A DNA stretch of 64,000 nt from NCBI RefSeq assembly GCF_030463565.1, contig NC_134649.1, positions 37,287,044 to 37,351,043 on the forward strand, read 5' to 3'. Both the position numbers and the translations under genes were made by a program. This document shows, in pieces, positions 21,783 through 36,090 of this stretch; positions within the stretch are counted from its first letter, which is position 1; every line of letters starts with the position of its first letter. The notes beneath the pieces are model-generated. The model did no database searches. It was given only the letters and a program-made list of their open reading frames with translations, and had not been told where the DNA came from. Origin of the DNA: Pelecanus crispus. Its lineage: Eukaryota > Chordata > Aves > Pelecaniformes > Pelecanidae.

Positions 21783-24700
21783 GTGAGTGCATCCCCAGCG
21801 GGCGGTTTGGGGTTTTTTGGCGTTTTACTGCGTTTCTTCCCTGCGCCTTGCAGAGGGTGGACGGGCTTGGGGCACTGGGGGTGCTGCTGGCCGGGCTCCC
21901 CGGGGTCCGAAGCTGAGGGAGTGCTGCTTTTTCTTGCTGTAAAGAGCAAGCTTTGGGGGCGCAGCGTAGCGTTGGTCTAAAGCTGTGCGTGTCGTGGGGC
22001 TGTCCCACAGCCTGGGTGTCAGGGCTCCTAATGCTCTCCTATCCTCCTGAGCTTCAATCTTGGTCACTGTTTCATAGGTGAGGCTTTGTTTTCAGGTCTT
22101 TTCCTGAAGAAACCTGGTGCCGGAGCATGTTCTCTCCGTGTGCAGCCAGCTTCCCAAGGCACTGACCCCTCCAACAGCCCCAGCAGGAGATGTAGCCGGG
22201 ATGATGCTTGCCCTAGCCTGCGTCTGGCCGGGGGTTCCTGGGCTCCGGCAGGGTGCTGGAGCCTGGCTCTCGTGGGGCGGGTGAGCTGTGCGGAGATAGG
22301 TGCTACCATAGGGGGTATAGGAGAGTGAGGAGACTTTTCTTGCTTGCCAGAGCCCCGTCGATGATGCCAGTGTTCCGATTAGCAGGGATGCTTGTCTAAG
22401 CGCAGTCGCAGCTTTTGAATAGGATTGCGCTTTCTCCTTAATCTTTCCGCTGTGGTAGGTCACGGGTAGAAAAATGTACAAGGACCTCCGCTAACTCCAG
22501 GAGATAGGTGGTTTGAACTAATGCCCACCCTGGCTGGCACTAGGCTTGACTGTCCATGCCATACCGGAGGGTGCAATTGCTAGATAACTGGTGGTCTGCT
22601 CAGGAAACTAAAGCTGTTGGCATGCACGTCAAATTGCAGATGATCCCTCAGGAATGCGTGCGGTGGCTGTTTTGGGAATAGCCCAGGTGTGTCCGCAGTA
22701 CAGTCTGTAAAGCAATAATTTGAATGCCTGAGAGGTCTCTGGGAAGGAATGTGAATGCCTTTTCTAGCTCTTGGCCAGATAACTCTAATTACTGCCTCCT
22801 GACGACTCTGACCTCGATGAATTGCACAGCTGAATTTGGGTGAGTGCAGCTCTGCTCAGTTGTCTAAAACTCTTGGCCGAGGTGAAAGCTGTTTCCCTTC
22901 AGAGGCTTTAGCTACAATAGCAAGAAAATACAAACTTCTCCAGTTTGGGTGAGACCTGGCCCTCTCTGGAAACCTGTGGCTGGGTGGAGTAGGTGGGTAC
23001 CCTGTTGTTCCTCTCTACTAACATGTAAAAGCAGCTTTGGACAAATGGAGACTGTTGGGTCCCGAATGGCTGATGATCCTCCTGGGGCAAAACAGCTAAT
23101 GTACTTGCAGCTGGGAATGGAGCTGGTGCTAATTATTTACTTAGAGATGCCTTCCCTTTGCACGCAGTGGGGTTTGAGTTGCAGCTGCTGACTCCTGGGC
23201 TGAGCTTGGTTTTGCTAACGTTGGAGCTCACCTTTCTGCTTTGGTCACTGGAGCAGCTCCTTACTGGCCACAGTGCTAACACCAGGCCAGTGCTCCCCTC
23301 CTATTGTATTGCTTGCCCTAGAAAAACATTGCTGCTCCAGCTGCCTTCTTATTTGTCTGTGGGACTTCCCAAGGGCTGCGGGTTTGGGAGATCAAGGTTA
23401 GTCTGGTCAGGCCTGGCTTCTAGCGACTTCCTTTCTAGAAACGCTGCTGCAGCAGCACAGCTCCCTTACAGGATTAGACTGAGCTGCGGGGTGGCCGTAA
23501 TCATTTCAGACATGTCTAACTGTTTTGCAGCTTACTTGCATTGTGTTGGCTATTAAAAAAAAAACAAAAACCAAACCCAAAACCCTGAAAAAATTTGTAG
23601 TTGAAGCTTTGGGAGACTGGAATGGCTGTGGCTGCTAGTGCCTTTGCCATATCCCAGCCTCTGCATGAAGGGCTACATAGCCCCATCCGTGCTGTGCCAT
23701 CAGAGCTGGAGCCAAGTGGTAGCACAGGAGCCCTACTGTACAGTCCTGGATAAACTGAACCACTCCTGAAAAAACATCCTGAACTCGCTTTCCAAAAAAG
23801 ACGTTCAAAGCAAGCCTTGCGGTGCTCCACTTGGTTGAAGGGGCTGAAGCCCACACCACCTCTCCTGCAGGCGCAGCGTTGGCTGAGATCGCTACCTGTC
23901 CCTGCTGTGTTTCTCCCTGCAGGTTCTGAAGAACTTGGGTCTGTCTCTTTGTTTCTAGTTTTTAGCCTCTTCTTTTGTGTTGGTGACCAAAAACGAGGCC
24001 ATTACAGGGTCTGGAGCTATGTACCACTAAAGGCTTTTAGGTGGAGAACTTCTGTGACCAGGTTGGTCTTTAGGGCCTGGGGTGTTTAGGGCCAGCTCTG
24101 AGCCAAATCAGCTGGGAAAACCTGACAGCTGTGGCGGCTGGATTTCTGGCACTAATAATGCCATCAGACCTCTGCTAAGTGGATGCAGTGCCTGTTCCAG
24201 TTATTATTTAACTTCCAGGAACGTTTTGGAAGCCATGTATTATGGCTCAGCTACTGCTGCTATACTACAACTGCACTTTTAAACTTTTTCAGTAGCAAGC
24301 TTTTGGCATTCAGTTTTTGACCATTTATAATAAGTCTGCCTGTACACAGAGAAATCACTTAAATTTATAGTGTTTGACCACAACCCTTTCTGGATGCGCA
24401 GTTAGGAGTCCAACCTCTCCTGCTGCTGTTAACCCTTGTTTAGTCTCTGCTCAGAGTCTTTTGGTAGCTTCAGGATGCTTTTCTTCTGGGCATGAAGTGC
24501 CTTCACCTCCGTGCAGATGCGACTGCATGTGTGGTCTACTGTAAAAACAGCCATAAAGCCCATAGGTGCTTTGTGCCATCTAGCAAAGATGGGATTGAAA
24601 GCTCTGAAAAAGCTGCTGTGAGGGCAGGTGATTTCATAGAGTTGTCTGCTCAACACAAGGTAGCTGCTGTGCTACTGAAGTGTTAAGTCTAGCTTTTTTT

Positions 24701-27700
24701 TTTTTGTCTGCTAGACTGAGATAATTGCAGATTCCTGGGTGCTGAGTGGCATGCAGCGTGACAGGCACTGGGGAGTAGGATGCCAGGAATGCGGAGCACA
24801 AGGGCTTTGCTCTTGGCCGAAGGAGCTGATTGACTCTGCAGATTACTTTGTATGGGAGCCCCATCGTGCCTCGGTAAAAGCCATAGCAAGTGGCAGAGAA
24901 GCGGGGGGGTTGAAGCTAATTTGGCACTGAGCTTGCCCCCAGATACCCTGATACCAGGCAATAGGAGTCAATTGATTTAGCTTAGAAACAGAGGATTTCA
25001 GTGTCTGAAGCTTGGCAGGTGGTTTTGGGCTGCCAAGTTGCACCCAAGCTTGCAGGCAGCAGGTCCTAGGTGTGCGCACCATTGCCTCTCTTGGCAGTGT
25101 CCCCGTGGCCAGTGCTCACCTGTCAGCCCCGTGTTGCTGGCTGAGGCAGGATGGGTGCTGAGCAGCTGGCTGACTTGTTTGCTAAAACTGCAGTCTTAGA
25201 CCGCTGCAATCAGATTGATCAAACTGAGAAACGTGTGGTTTCTCTTTTACCAGGTTGCGCTTTTGCCAGATAAGCGAGCTATCTAAACTGCAGGATGTCA
25301 AGTGGCGATGCAAGTAAATGGGTGGGCAGGGGCAGCCGGGGCTGCGTGGCAGCTCTGCTGCTGTGGCACTGGGGTCTGGTGCCAGAGTTGGGTGCTTGGT
25401 TTTCAGGTTTGTTTTTGTGGTGGTCCTGAGTCCCACTGCAGTGCCTGGAGGGAGCTGAGCCATGCCAGGACAGAGACGGATGAGTGACGGATGGGGTTAT
25501 AATCATGGTCTGTTGGTACTTGCCTCGTGGAGTCCTTGGTGGTCTTGGGATGTCCCAGCTGCAGGAGTACTTCTGTAAGGGCTGTCTCTTTCTGACTGAG
25601 CCTAACCCATGTATCGGGTGGGGTTTTGGCTAATGACCGAGTACTTGATGCATGCACTGTGCTCTGTAGCGCAGACCTCCAGCGTGTTCTAAAGATAAAA
25701 GTATCTTGACCTGTGAGTACGAGTACCTCGTGGAAACTTCATTTTAGGAAAATAGTTGAAAACCAACTTTCTCCCCTAGGCTGCTGATACACTGAAGGGT
25801 AACAAAGCAAATCTTAAATTTCCAGAGGAAAACATCTCTTCCAAAACTTGGTAAATGTGTTGTTCTGTAACGCCTAGAGCTAGCTGCTTGAAAACTGAAA
25901 AAAAGGAAAAAGTGTTTTAAGCCTGTGTACACTTACGGTCTCTCTCTGTCTTGCTCCAGGTGCTATTAACACATCATAAGGAGGTAGTCAAAATACACTT
26001 GCATTTTGTCTGCCACTTACCTGTGACTTCCCTGGAGGCTGTTTTCTGGAAAACATCCAGTGTGTCTTGGAAGCCGGTTTCTGCTTCTTGGAAATGTGAC
26101 ACTTAATCCTTCCCCTCGAAAATTATTTTTGATAGACTGGCAGTGGGCCTCACGGCTGGAGACTGGAGGTCGCTTCAGTTTCTGAGGGTGGTTGGTCTCC
26201 TCAGGACCTTCTGTTTCAATAGTTGGACTGCTGGTCTAAAGAAAAATTGGCTTTGCATGAGCTATTTGCTCCAAGTTACAGGAAACTTTAAGGTAGCTTA
26301 CACAGACTGTTCTTGCATTCTTTTACATATGAGCGGAAACTTGTAAAGTGATCAAACTTCAATAAAATTACTTGGGACCAGTTAGACTAATGTGCTAAAC
26401 AGCTTTTTTTTATTTAAGGCACTGAATGCAATGCCAGCTATTCAAGAAAGACTGAAGTCTTAACTGCTCCATATTCTAATGCCATGTCCTGTCTGACTTG
26501 ACATGGGGATGTTTAAATCTAAATGGGTCAGGATAACTCTTTTCCTAGCCTACAACTGTAATCTAAGAACGTGGTTAGCCTTGTGTGTGGCCATGCTTCT
26601 GTGTTGCCAGTATTGTTCTGTGTCCGCTCCAAGCGATGGGGAGGAAAACAATGATCTCTGAATCCCCCAAGCCGCAGAGGAATTCTGTTTTCTCTCTGCC
26701 CCTCAGAAACAGACTTTGATGCGCAGCTAGTTTGGGACCTGAACAAGGGCCTGCCAAGTTTAGACCACTAATACATGCTACGCGAGCACACCGGAGCAGA
26801 GCAGTGCGCTGCAGGTGATGCTGTGGGAATGGACCTCTGCTGCGCTGTGACACTTGCCACGTCTCTGCCACCAGCGTCAGGTGGACCTGCCTGTGGACCT
26901 GTCTTCCTTTACTGCCTAGCATGGTACACAGCCCACGAACATGGCACCTGGCCTGTAAGTCGTTACAATAATGAAGATGCAAAGCTTAGCAACGCGGGGT
27001 TTGGCTCTGGTAGCGCTTGGTACTGGTGTGCCTGACAAGCGTGTTTCAGCAGCCGTTGCTTACAAAGCATCAGCCCTGACTTTGGCTCTTGGTGGGGTAG
27101 CCAGGCTTTCTGTAGAGAAACCTGTAGGTTCCTGTGAGATTTTCTCGCTTTCTCTGTGCGTGCTGATAGTAATGTGGGTCCTGTTCTGGAGCAGCCACCC
27201 ATGGCAGGGGGAGGGTCATCTCTGTGTAGGTGCACCAAGGTAGTGGTGGGCGCACATAGTAGGTGAGGATGTGTTGCTGCAATCTGCTTGAACTTGGCAA
27301 GAAAAGCAGAATCTGATGTTCCAAGTGTGTCTGTGCTGGAGGAAGGAAATGCTGTGTAGCTGAGTGTTAACTGTTGGGGGAAGAATCCAAACCAAAATAG
27401 ATGTAGAAAAGGCTAAGGGAAGGCACTGTCAGGAGATGTGAGCAGTCTTTGCCACAGCCTTTGCCGAATGGCGCTGCTCACAAGGCTTAGTTTGTTGCAG
27501 ACTGAATTCACGCTAACAGGAGGGGGGAACAGATACGTGCCTTCACGTTGCGCTTGGAGAAATAAGAGCGGCAGTTTTCGTGGAAATACTGTGCTTGTGA
27601 AACCTGTGCTAGCTGCTCCTGTATCTTTTCTTGATTGCTCTAGTAGTGTGTGTGTGGTAGAGGTGGATACTGAGCCCCTCTTCTTGCAACTGCTGCCTGG

Positions 27701-30700
27701 GTGGGGTGCGTGCAGCTGCCCTTGCTCTTCCTGGGAACTCGACCTCAGGTTCAGACTTGAGTCAACCGAGATCTGAGGTTCTCTCTTCAACAGGCTAAGT
27801 GAGATCTGCCTCTTGATTTGGATTAATGCAATGAAGCTGGAGTTAGTTTTTTCCCTAGGTCTTGCTGCAGATTCCCCCCCCGCCCCAAGGCAAAAGTTTC
27901 TGTAGCTCACGCTCCTGCCTGCTTGTGTTCCTCCTGGGGAAGGACCAGTGCTCTGTAATCTAATAGGGAAGACACTTTCTTCCAGGTCATCATTAGGAGA
28001 TAAATCCTAGTTCCTGTACTTGAAAGCCTTGCAGTGAGTGTATGTTGTATCACAATCAGAAGGTTTTCTGGGCCCTGACATGGTTTCTAACCTGTCTGTG
28101 AGCCTCCCTCAGCTTTCTATCCCTCCTGCAACTAACCTTGAGTTTTGGAGGTGTCTACATAATATCTGGTACATCATAGTGAGGATTGGATCTGCTGTGG
28201 TGGGCTTTGGGTTCAGCTAATGGATTGCAGTTCCTTGTGTAACCACTATTCTGCTGTAAGCAGCTGAAGTCTAACATCCATAGCGAGATGTATGCAATAT
28301 CTAGTTCCTACTGTGCTAGTACATGGCAGCTGTAATACAACCACTGCAAGAATAAACCGGATTTTTTTTTTGTGTGTGTTAGTGAAAACAAGCCAGGCCA
28401 CTTCAAACAACAGCCAAATGAAGCTTTGCCCAAGTTTCTGGGGAAGCAAGGGTTGCCTTGCGTGTCCTCCCCTGTGCTGAATAACACAGCAGACACTGCC
28501 CTGGAGCTGCCTGGGGGTGGGCAGAGGATGGAGCAGCTGAATCCTGTCTCCCCTGGTGTGATGGGCTGGGGTTGTTTGGACCTCCTGCTGATACTGCTCT
28601 TGGAAGAAAGCAGCCGTGGCTCTGTAATAGTGGTCTGAGAAGAGTGGCCACGCATACAGCTGCACTGTCTGGTTGCTAATGGGATGTTTCCTCTGAGTTG
28701 GGAGATGGTCCTTTGCAGTTCCTTTCAAATCACAGAAGTAGACAGCTAATCTAATGGGAAGGAACCAATGAATACTGAAGGCAATCTCTAACTTTAAAGC
28801 ATAAATTCAGCTGATATTTCAGAGTTGTTTTCTCTGGGTCACTGAAATATAGCAAGTTTTACTGATCAGGCTGGTAAGTTGGTGCTGGCAGAGCTTTGAA
28901 CATCCAGGCTGGGATCTTTCCTGCAAAGGCACAAGCTGTTTTCATCTAACAGCAGCAGCAGGTTGCATGCACTCTTCTACAAATGTTACCAGTAATAGCA
29001 CAAAAATGGCTGTGGACTACAGTGACATCATGGGCTGCGGCTCCTTCTCCCTTGCTTCAGGGCATGCCGTAAATCATGACGCATTTATTTGTCAGAGCGT
29101 TGAATTACTCCAGCATGAGCTGGCCAGGCTGCGTGGCGGCGCAGCTACCAAAAGCTGGGTCCTCTGAGGGTGAGATGTGCCCAGCCAGCCACGCTGACAC
29201 CCAGCCTGCCTGCTGCGAGGGGAGAAATTGGGCAAGGCTGTCGCAGCAGCACGTCGTGGCGTCGCCCAGGTGCGTGCTAGCAGGCGGTGCGTCGCTGCAG
29301 CCAGCGCTTGCGTGGTGTGGGCGCTGTGCTGAGCGACCAGCCAGAGGCTGTCAGCAACCCTCTGCTCTCGCCACGCTGTTGGGGAGGCTCTTGCTGTCTT
29401 CTGCAAGCCTGGGTGGGGTTCAAGCATTGCAATGCTGGCCACAGGCCCTCCGTGCCGCTGCTCTGTTGCAGAGCAGTAACTGAAAGCAGCGGAGCCACCC
29501 TTCCTGCTAGCCCAGGGCTGGTGCATTTCCACCCGCTTTTTGTGCTGAAATCTGGGGAGCACTTCAAACTGCCTGCGAGATGAGCTCTGGGCTGCTCTGA
29601 AATGCCAGCTCCTGTGCCTTGCATAGGTGCTGTGAGCACGGCACGCCTGGACCTGGGGGCTGCTCCAGCCTGCCCTGGGGGTGGGATGCTGGTGGCCAGC
29701 TTTCCTCCGCAGCTGGCAGCCCACAGCGATTTCGGGCTACCCTGGGCATTTGGGGCTGCCTGCTGGTTTTGATTAGTCTGTGGCCACTCGTGTGAGGAGA
29801 CAATGTATGTGTCTGTATTTCTGAGCCTATATTAAAGGGCACTGTCGTGGTCGGTGGGCCTGAAATGAGTTGTGGGTGGCAACTGGTGAGCTCTGTTCTG
29901 TAAACAAGCTCTGAAAGTGTCCTCTGGAGCCCTGCAGCAGAGGCACAGTGCAGAGCTGCTCTGAGCAAACACCCGTGATATGTGCATCTGAAGGTTATTC
30001 AAACACAGTAGAGGAAATACTGTTCCCTTTGGCTAGGTACTAATGTGCTCTATCTATGCTGCCTTTAATTGGTGTAATTAACTGGTTTACATTCCCTTTT
30101 CTGACAACAACCTTGCAGCAGTAGGTGCAGCAGTTTTAGTGGACTTCCCATAGGCAAATACTGGCAAGCCAGGTCTCGGAGTTAGTTTAGGTCTCAAGGT
30201 TAAAACACTGACGAGTACGTCTGAGAGGCGGCCTTTACCTTTGTGCAGATCCTCCCTTTATTTTAAGGTCAGTGGTAGCAGCAGGTCCCTCTGGGCTTGG
30301 ACCATAGGAGCAAAGAGCCTGAGCTGGGAGGTATGTGCAGGGTCCGGCATTTGTCTCTGCATCTCCCTCGCTGGGAACTGGCTGTATAGCAAATATACCT
30401 TGTATCTGTCACGGTGTCAGACACAACTCTTGCATTAATCTGACTGCTTTTGATTCTCACTACAGAACAGCGAACACTGGCTTGCTAAACAAAGTTGGTG
30501 TCTAACTGTCGTCTTGATGGTGCAAGATACCCAGTGTTACTTCACCTTCATAGCTAGACAGCGAATTCCTCTCGGGTTTCCTTCTCTCTGCAAGACTTGG
30601 AGTAATTCTGCTTGTCAGTCTCCCAAATTAATCCAAAACCCAGGCACCCTTGAGCCTCCTCCAACACCTGGATGCTCCTGCGGAGCTGCCGTTTGCTGGT

Positions 30701-33700
30701 GTCACTGCTAGTCACGGTGGCTCTCTGAGCAGTTGTCACTTGCTCAAATGTGGCTTGTTATCAAATTCCCCTGTGTGGGAAGAGTTGGTGTCTGAGCAGA
30801 CTTAACGTACTGGCTGTGGGAAGACTTAGGATGCTAATCGTGTTGTTTCAGCTTTGTTCCGGCTGTTGATTAACAGTGTGGCTGCATGCAAATATCTGAT
30901 AGTTTATGTAACCGCTTGAACAAGATCAATGATCTAATTAAAAGGCAAATAGAAACAGCTTTAGTTGTCTCTGAGGAGTATGTCTTTTGGTAACTCTTTT
31001 AGGCTTGTGGTAAAAATGCAGCTATGAAGAAATAGAAAAACTGGGCTGGTGACTGCTGGGAAAATTTGTGGTGACTTCCAGTGTCACAGCCCGAGCTCAG
31101 CCGTGCCAGACACCGGGACTGTCGGATGTCAGGACAAAGACATGGAGGCTTTTAAACTGGGACCACGGGACCCTCTATAGTGGTGCCATCTTAACGCTCT
31201 CTTAATGCTTCGTGGTTATGTAGCCCCACGGTATCTAGTGCTGGCTGAAGGGAGTTTGACATTCTTAACAGAGGATGCAGCATGTGTGCTGGGCGATGGA
31301 ACAGCTACATCAAGCACGGGTGGCTGAAGGGAGGAGGGTAACTCTTAACCCAGTACAGCTGCTACTGGAGAAGACCCTGGCTGGCAGAGGTTGGCTGCAT
31401 GTTTCTAAACCAGCTCCTGTACTAAGAGTACTTCCTAACCTGAGCAGTGAGCAAGAGTGAGGAATGCCAGCTCAATCAAGTTGCTAAAGGCCAAGCAAGA
31501 TGTCTGCTTGAGGGGCCACAAAATCAGGCGACTGAGGGGTGCCTGCAGATCCCCATGGCCCTGAACCGCAGCATGCCCTGGGGCTCCCCAGAGCTGTGTA
31601 GAAGCAGGCGCAGCTCGCAGGTAGCCAGTTATAATTTTTTGCATCCAAAAAAGTTAGAAAAGCCTGAGGTGGTCTTCCAGTGGTTCAAGTTCTCCCTCAA
31701 AACGTAAGAGTGAAGAAGCACTCATTGCATTAAGCTCACTGCCATGGTAACGTGGGGCTGGCTCAGCCCTGCCCTTGGTGCTGTCACAGCAGATGATTAG
31801 TGACTGCTAAGTGAGCATTACTGAGCACGCTAATGACTTGCAGACATCTGCAGTTATAGAGATAGGAGCATGTGAGACTCCTGGACAAGGGTATTGCAAA
31901 GACCTTGTCCCGGAGAATTAACCACATCGCAGCCAGGATCCTCATTTGAGTATATCCCAATATACGGCTTTCTGTGAGGAAGCAGTCTGGAGCTACTCCA
32001 TGAGGGTCAGCTCATGGAGGTGGGCTTGCTCTGCCATGAAAGCACCAGAGGCAGCGGACTCCAATGAGGAGCTGCTAGTTCAGGCCCTGGAAACTGGAGA
32101 AGTCTGGGATTTCTCAGGTAGAAAGCTCTGCTGAACAACCCTGACTCAACCAGGGAAGCCCCCTGAAGTTTGTGGCATGAAACCCTACTTCAACAAATCT
32201 ACTTCAAATTGTGCTTTGGTTTTGTAGCCTAGCTCTGAGTTCAGTGTTTACAACTAAAGGAATACCTCTTCTGATATAGATTAACTGAAGAAAACTATGT
32301 ACCTTTAACAGATTTTTTTTTAATTGCAAGGAGGAAAAATTAACTGCTTCACCTGAAATGCTGCAACTATTGGTTGAAAACACTGCCTAAGGCGGAGGAA
32401 GCTTAAATATTTTAATTAACCAGCTTTATTACTGAAACATAGGCTTTAACAAGCTGCAGAATATTTCATATTCTACATGTAAGAAAAGTAGCTCAGGCTT
32501 CTGAAGCAGTATGTGGACAGCAAGAGTATTCAAGCTTAAATGTAGAAACTGAAATGAGCATCCCAGTCTTTGTCTAGGAGTACAACAAACACCTGTGGGG
32601 CTTTTTTTTTCCATCTGGATGGAGGTAATAGCATGTTACTAAACATTTTTCATGGTGAAATGGAGGAATTGATAACAAACAAGGTGGCCTAACGCTGTTC
32701 CTAATCTGGTAGGTAACTGGAAGGGGAATGGGAGATCAGGCAGAGCAATGTAGCTTGCAATGTTGCTGCAACTATTCCAGCTCTAGCAAAATTGCCCCTA
32801 GAGCCAGTGCTTGATTTTTTTGTGTTGTGTTAAAAATGTGAAATACAATAGGCTTGCAAATATGAACAGTGTGAGACTGCAGATTAAAAATGAGATCTTG
32901 CAGCTGGTGAGGATTTGGGTAATTGCCTGCACCCTCTGCAGTCAGCATGTGTGTGGTGGAGTGCTGTCCCTGAAGACTCGGGAGAGAGCTGTGAGCTTGC
33001 AAAGTTTGGGAAGCCTTGTGTGAAGCCTTTAGCTGGAAGATTTGAAGTCCAGCCTCTGGAGAGGAAAGGTGGTATCCCTCTGAGCACTAGCTAGTTCGGA
33101 AATGCTGTTAGCAGCCAGAGCCTGTTATGGCCAAGCACCTCCTGACAAAGTTGAATTAGGCTGATGGTGTCAAATGAGCGGAGCTGCTCCTGCCTCTTGC
33201 TAGGAGCAGCCTGCAGGGGGAAGAGCAGGAGGATGGCTCCGTAGCAGAGCCCATGCATGGCACAGCACCCGTGGTGTGGGAGAGCTGGGGCTGGGGCTGG
33301 CCAGCCAGTGGCAGCTGGTGTGAGCCGGGGTCCCGCGGGCTGCTCAGAAATGCAAAACTCACACATCTGAAGCGAAGCTTTGCTGTGTGGCAAGCGAGTT
33401 TGGGTGGGAGGAGTGGGTATGTGGTCTGCACAAGTGTGTGTCACACAGCTGTGGCTAATATGTGCTCAAGCTGTACCATTAATCCCATATGGTCCTCTTT
33501 AAGGTGCTCAGAGACCACCCGTGCAGACCGTGCCTCTGCAGATTCACCGCTCCTGCTCACGAAGGCTCCCCTCAAAAGAGGTCTGTCTGATAGTGGCTGC
33601 CACTGTTGGATGAATTACCTGGGCCTCAAGCCAAGCGTCTATTCCTTATGTTAGCGGCTTGTAGCTGAAACCGTATAAACACAGTGCTATCCTGTGTGGG

Positions 33701-36090
33701 ATGTTAAATACACAGGGCTTAAATCTCCACCGTGCAGGGGCGAGCCTTGTGCTGTGTGCAAATGGAAGTGGCTTTACTGCTGGGTTGCGCAAGTATACAA
33801 AAATACGTTTGAACGACTTCACTGCCTTCTCCAGAAAGAGGGGGAAGCTTCTTCCTTCAAGAAGCAGCTGCACAACACTGAATATTTTTTTTTTATTTAA
33901 GGATTGATGTTGCAGGAGGAAAGTGGCCTTCTTCCTTCTTGGATGGGGATGGTCATGGTTCCAGGATAGGTGTCTCTATGTGAAAGCTCTAGCTGGTTTA
34001 TACACAAAAAGCATTAAGACATCTTCATAGCGATCATGGAAAAGCAGCAGTGCCAGCCAGGACTGCAGGGATGCGCAGTGGATGCACGTGTTTGTAGCGA
34101 CCGTGCAGCTGCCCCGAGGCAGGCGCAGGGTCCTCACTGGGTGCACAGCTGCAGACGGCAGCCTGGCTTGCGCAGATGTGTCACGCTCACATGGCAATGC
34201 CGTGGGCTCGGAGGCAGGGCGATGGCTGATCTCGGGCGTTGTGCACCGTCAGCAGTGCTGAATGGCAGTGGCCTGGTGAGAGGTGTTCTGGTGGCAGTGT
34301 GTGGGTGTAGGGCTGCTTTCGGTGCTGTGTGTTTGTTGAGTGCGTACTTGCGTCTGAATGTCAAAATGAACTGTTGAAATGGCTCAGATGTTGGAGGGAG
34401 GTTTCCAAAGTGGCTGTTCCTATCTGCAGTAACAATTGCATGTTACAGATTAATTACCTTTCCTATTGCTTCTCAGGGAAACGGTAGGACAGAGATAGCT
34501 GACCTGCTGATAAATTCTGGAATAACTTTGTCACTAAGCTACAGAGGGCTGTGGAGCATCTGTAACGGTATCTCTGCTTAAATGCTTCAAAACAAACCTG
34601 TGTGGAGCTGTGCTGTTGGGTGCTCAGAATCAGAGACTTATCAAAACCGAGACAAACCACAAATCTTTTGCATAGCTAAAGTAACTGGCAGGGTGTTTTC
34701 TGATGTGTCGCCAACCCCAGACTGCAAAGTATGCTCCGATCCTGAGCTCTCCGCTGCTGTAGCGTGGAGTGGAGATGGGTTGAGCCATGCGGGGCTGCAT
34801 GAATGGGGATTTCCTTCAAACAGCCCTGTGCACAGTGAATCACAGTCAGTACAGCAATTCTGTTCTCAGATGGAAAAATTGAATCTTGGTGTATGTTGTG
34901 GCCAAGGATTTCCCCAAACAGTAATCACTTCTGATAACTTCTAATGTGTTGGTTTTGGCTTCAGGAACTCCATCCATTGCAGCTTTCGTGCCTGGTGTCT
35001 GCTGCACAGAAGATGTTAGACAGCCCTATCTGAATGGGTTCATTTATCTCGGCAGGATTTTATATGCTGTTTCTTATAACTATCTTGACCTACCCCCCGT
35101 GTGAGTAAACATGCTCTTCAGTAATGCAGGGGTCATTCTGGCATCTTGAAACCTCTGGATTACTCATTGCGCTTTGGCCTCGCCGAGGCTTTTTTTTTTT
35201 TTTTGCAGCCGCATCTCTTGCACTTTTTCCATCTCCAGTGCACGGTGGTGCCTGGGGCTGGACCTTCCTGTTGGTCCCCTGCGCTGAAGCTTGGTAACAT
35301 TCCTTCAGTAATGTAAGATACAAGCAGTGCTAATGACTTGTCATCTACTGCATCTGCCAGTCCCCAGGAGGTCTTTGCAAGAACTAGCCAGGTTTTTAAC
35401 CTTGATGCAGCCTGAAGTGACCTGGTTAGATTTAGGATTACCTTAGTCCTGCAGAGGTGGTTACAGCACTCTCATGCTTCAGAGACAATTTTTAGTTTTG
35501 TTGTGTTACACTTGCAGAATTCTGACTCTGCAGCCATTTTTATCAGTTCAGCCTTGCTGATCAAGGCTTGGCTTTCTAGTTGTGTAAGCACGTGATGTGT
35601 TGTGAGGACGTGCTTTTTTGTTTGTGTACATCTATGAAATAACAACCTCGAGTTTATCAGACTCCTAGGCAAGTATTTCATGTGAAGCTCAGACAATTTT
35701 GCATTTGACTAAAGTTTTAATGTCTGTCTTAAAGTGAAACTTGTTTGCTGTGAATTGGGTAGTGGTGTTGCTGACTCGGGCGTAGCTGCCTGCTCTGATG
35801 GGAAGGTGAAGCCTTGCTGTGCTGTGGCAATAAATGTACAGACCCCTGGGGAGCAGAGACCTGGCACAGGATCATTCCCCTTTCACTCCCATCCCATGCC
35901 CGGAGGAGGGGGGTGTAGTTTGTGTTGTGTCACTGAGTTTCAAAAGCCGAGCCAAGCATTTCTCAGCAGAGCGTGGCAAAGGCAGGAGGACTCTTCTTTC
36001 CCCCTCCATCATTTAACAGAAATCCACTTCCCTGCATGCTCACTCCCTGCTGCTGGGACTTTCCTTCATCAGTCATTCCCAAATGATTAA
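21783..36090 (+). other. FLNB: FLNB intron 1, proximal part
   Basis: First part of a 23,649-bp intron with donor GTGAGT. The first about 150 bases belong to the CpG island. Copy B of the local duplication is at 23,251-23,405. Short homopolymers occur near 23,550 (A) and 24,700 (T). The rest is unremarkable intronic sequence. None of its many short open frames carries a filamin or other recognisable domain, and no RNA gene was recognised. Confidence 0.8.
23251..23405 (+). repeat. Direct duplication, copy B (intron 1)
   Basis: 155 bases, about 96% identical to 20,539-20,695 and in the same orientation 2.7 kb downstream. Relative to copy A it has A or T at all six substituted positions, three of them at CpG sites, and lacks a 3-base CCT-like unit near its start. 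Similarity ends abruptly after GGTTAGTCTG in both copies. Confidence 0.93.

Larger units (their letters stand above)
20750..21930 (+). promoter_or_regulatory. FLNB: FLNB promoter CpG island
   Basis: About 1.2 kb of very GC-rich, CpG-dense DNA covering the region just before and through coding exon 1. It has many GC boxes (GGGCGG and its complement), for example near 21,095 and 21,230-21,370. A TATA-like GATAAAG sits at 21,189-21,195, which would place a start near 21,220. CpG-island promoters often have dispersed start sites, so the exact start cannot be read from sequence. GC richness produces long antisense open frames (over 400 codons), which I regard as artefacts. Confidence 0.85.

Noticed and set aside
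21783..21916. Continuation of the exon 1 frame into the intron
   Set aside because: The consensus GTGAGT donor at 21,783 and exact joining to DSKAIVDG in exon 2 show that this is intron.
20723..22008. Two overlapping minus-strand open frames of over 400 codons across the FLNB promoter and exon 1
   Set aside because: They lie exactly on the CpG island, where stop codons are rare. The composition is Pro/Ala/Arg-rich low complexity with no domain, and they run antisense through a conserved filamin exon.
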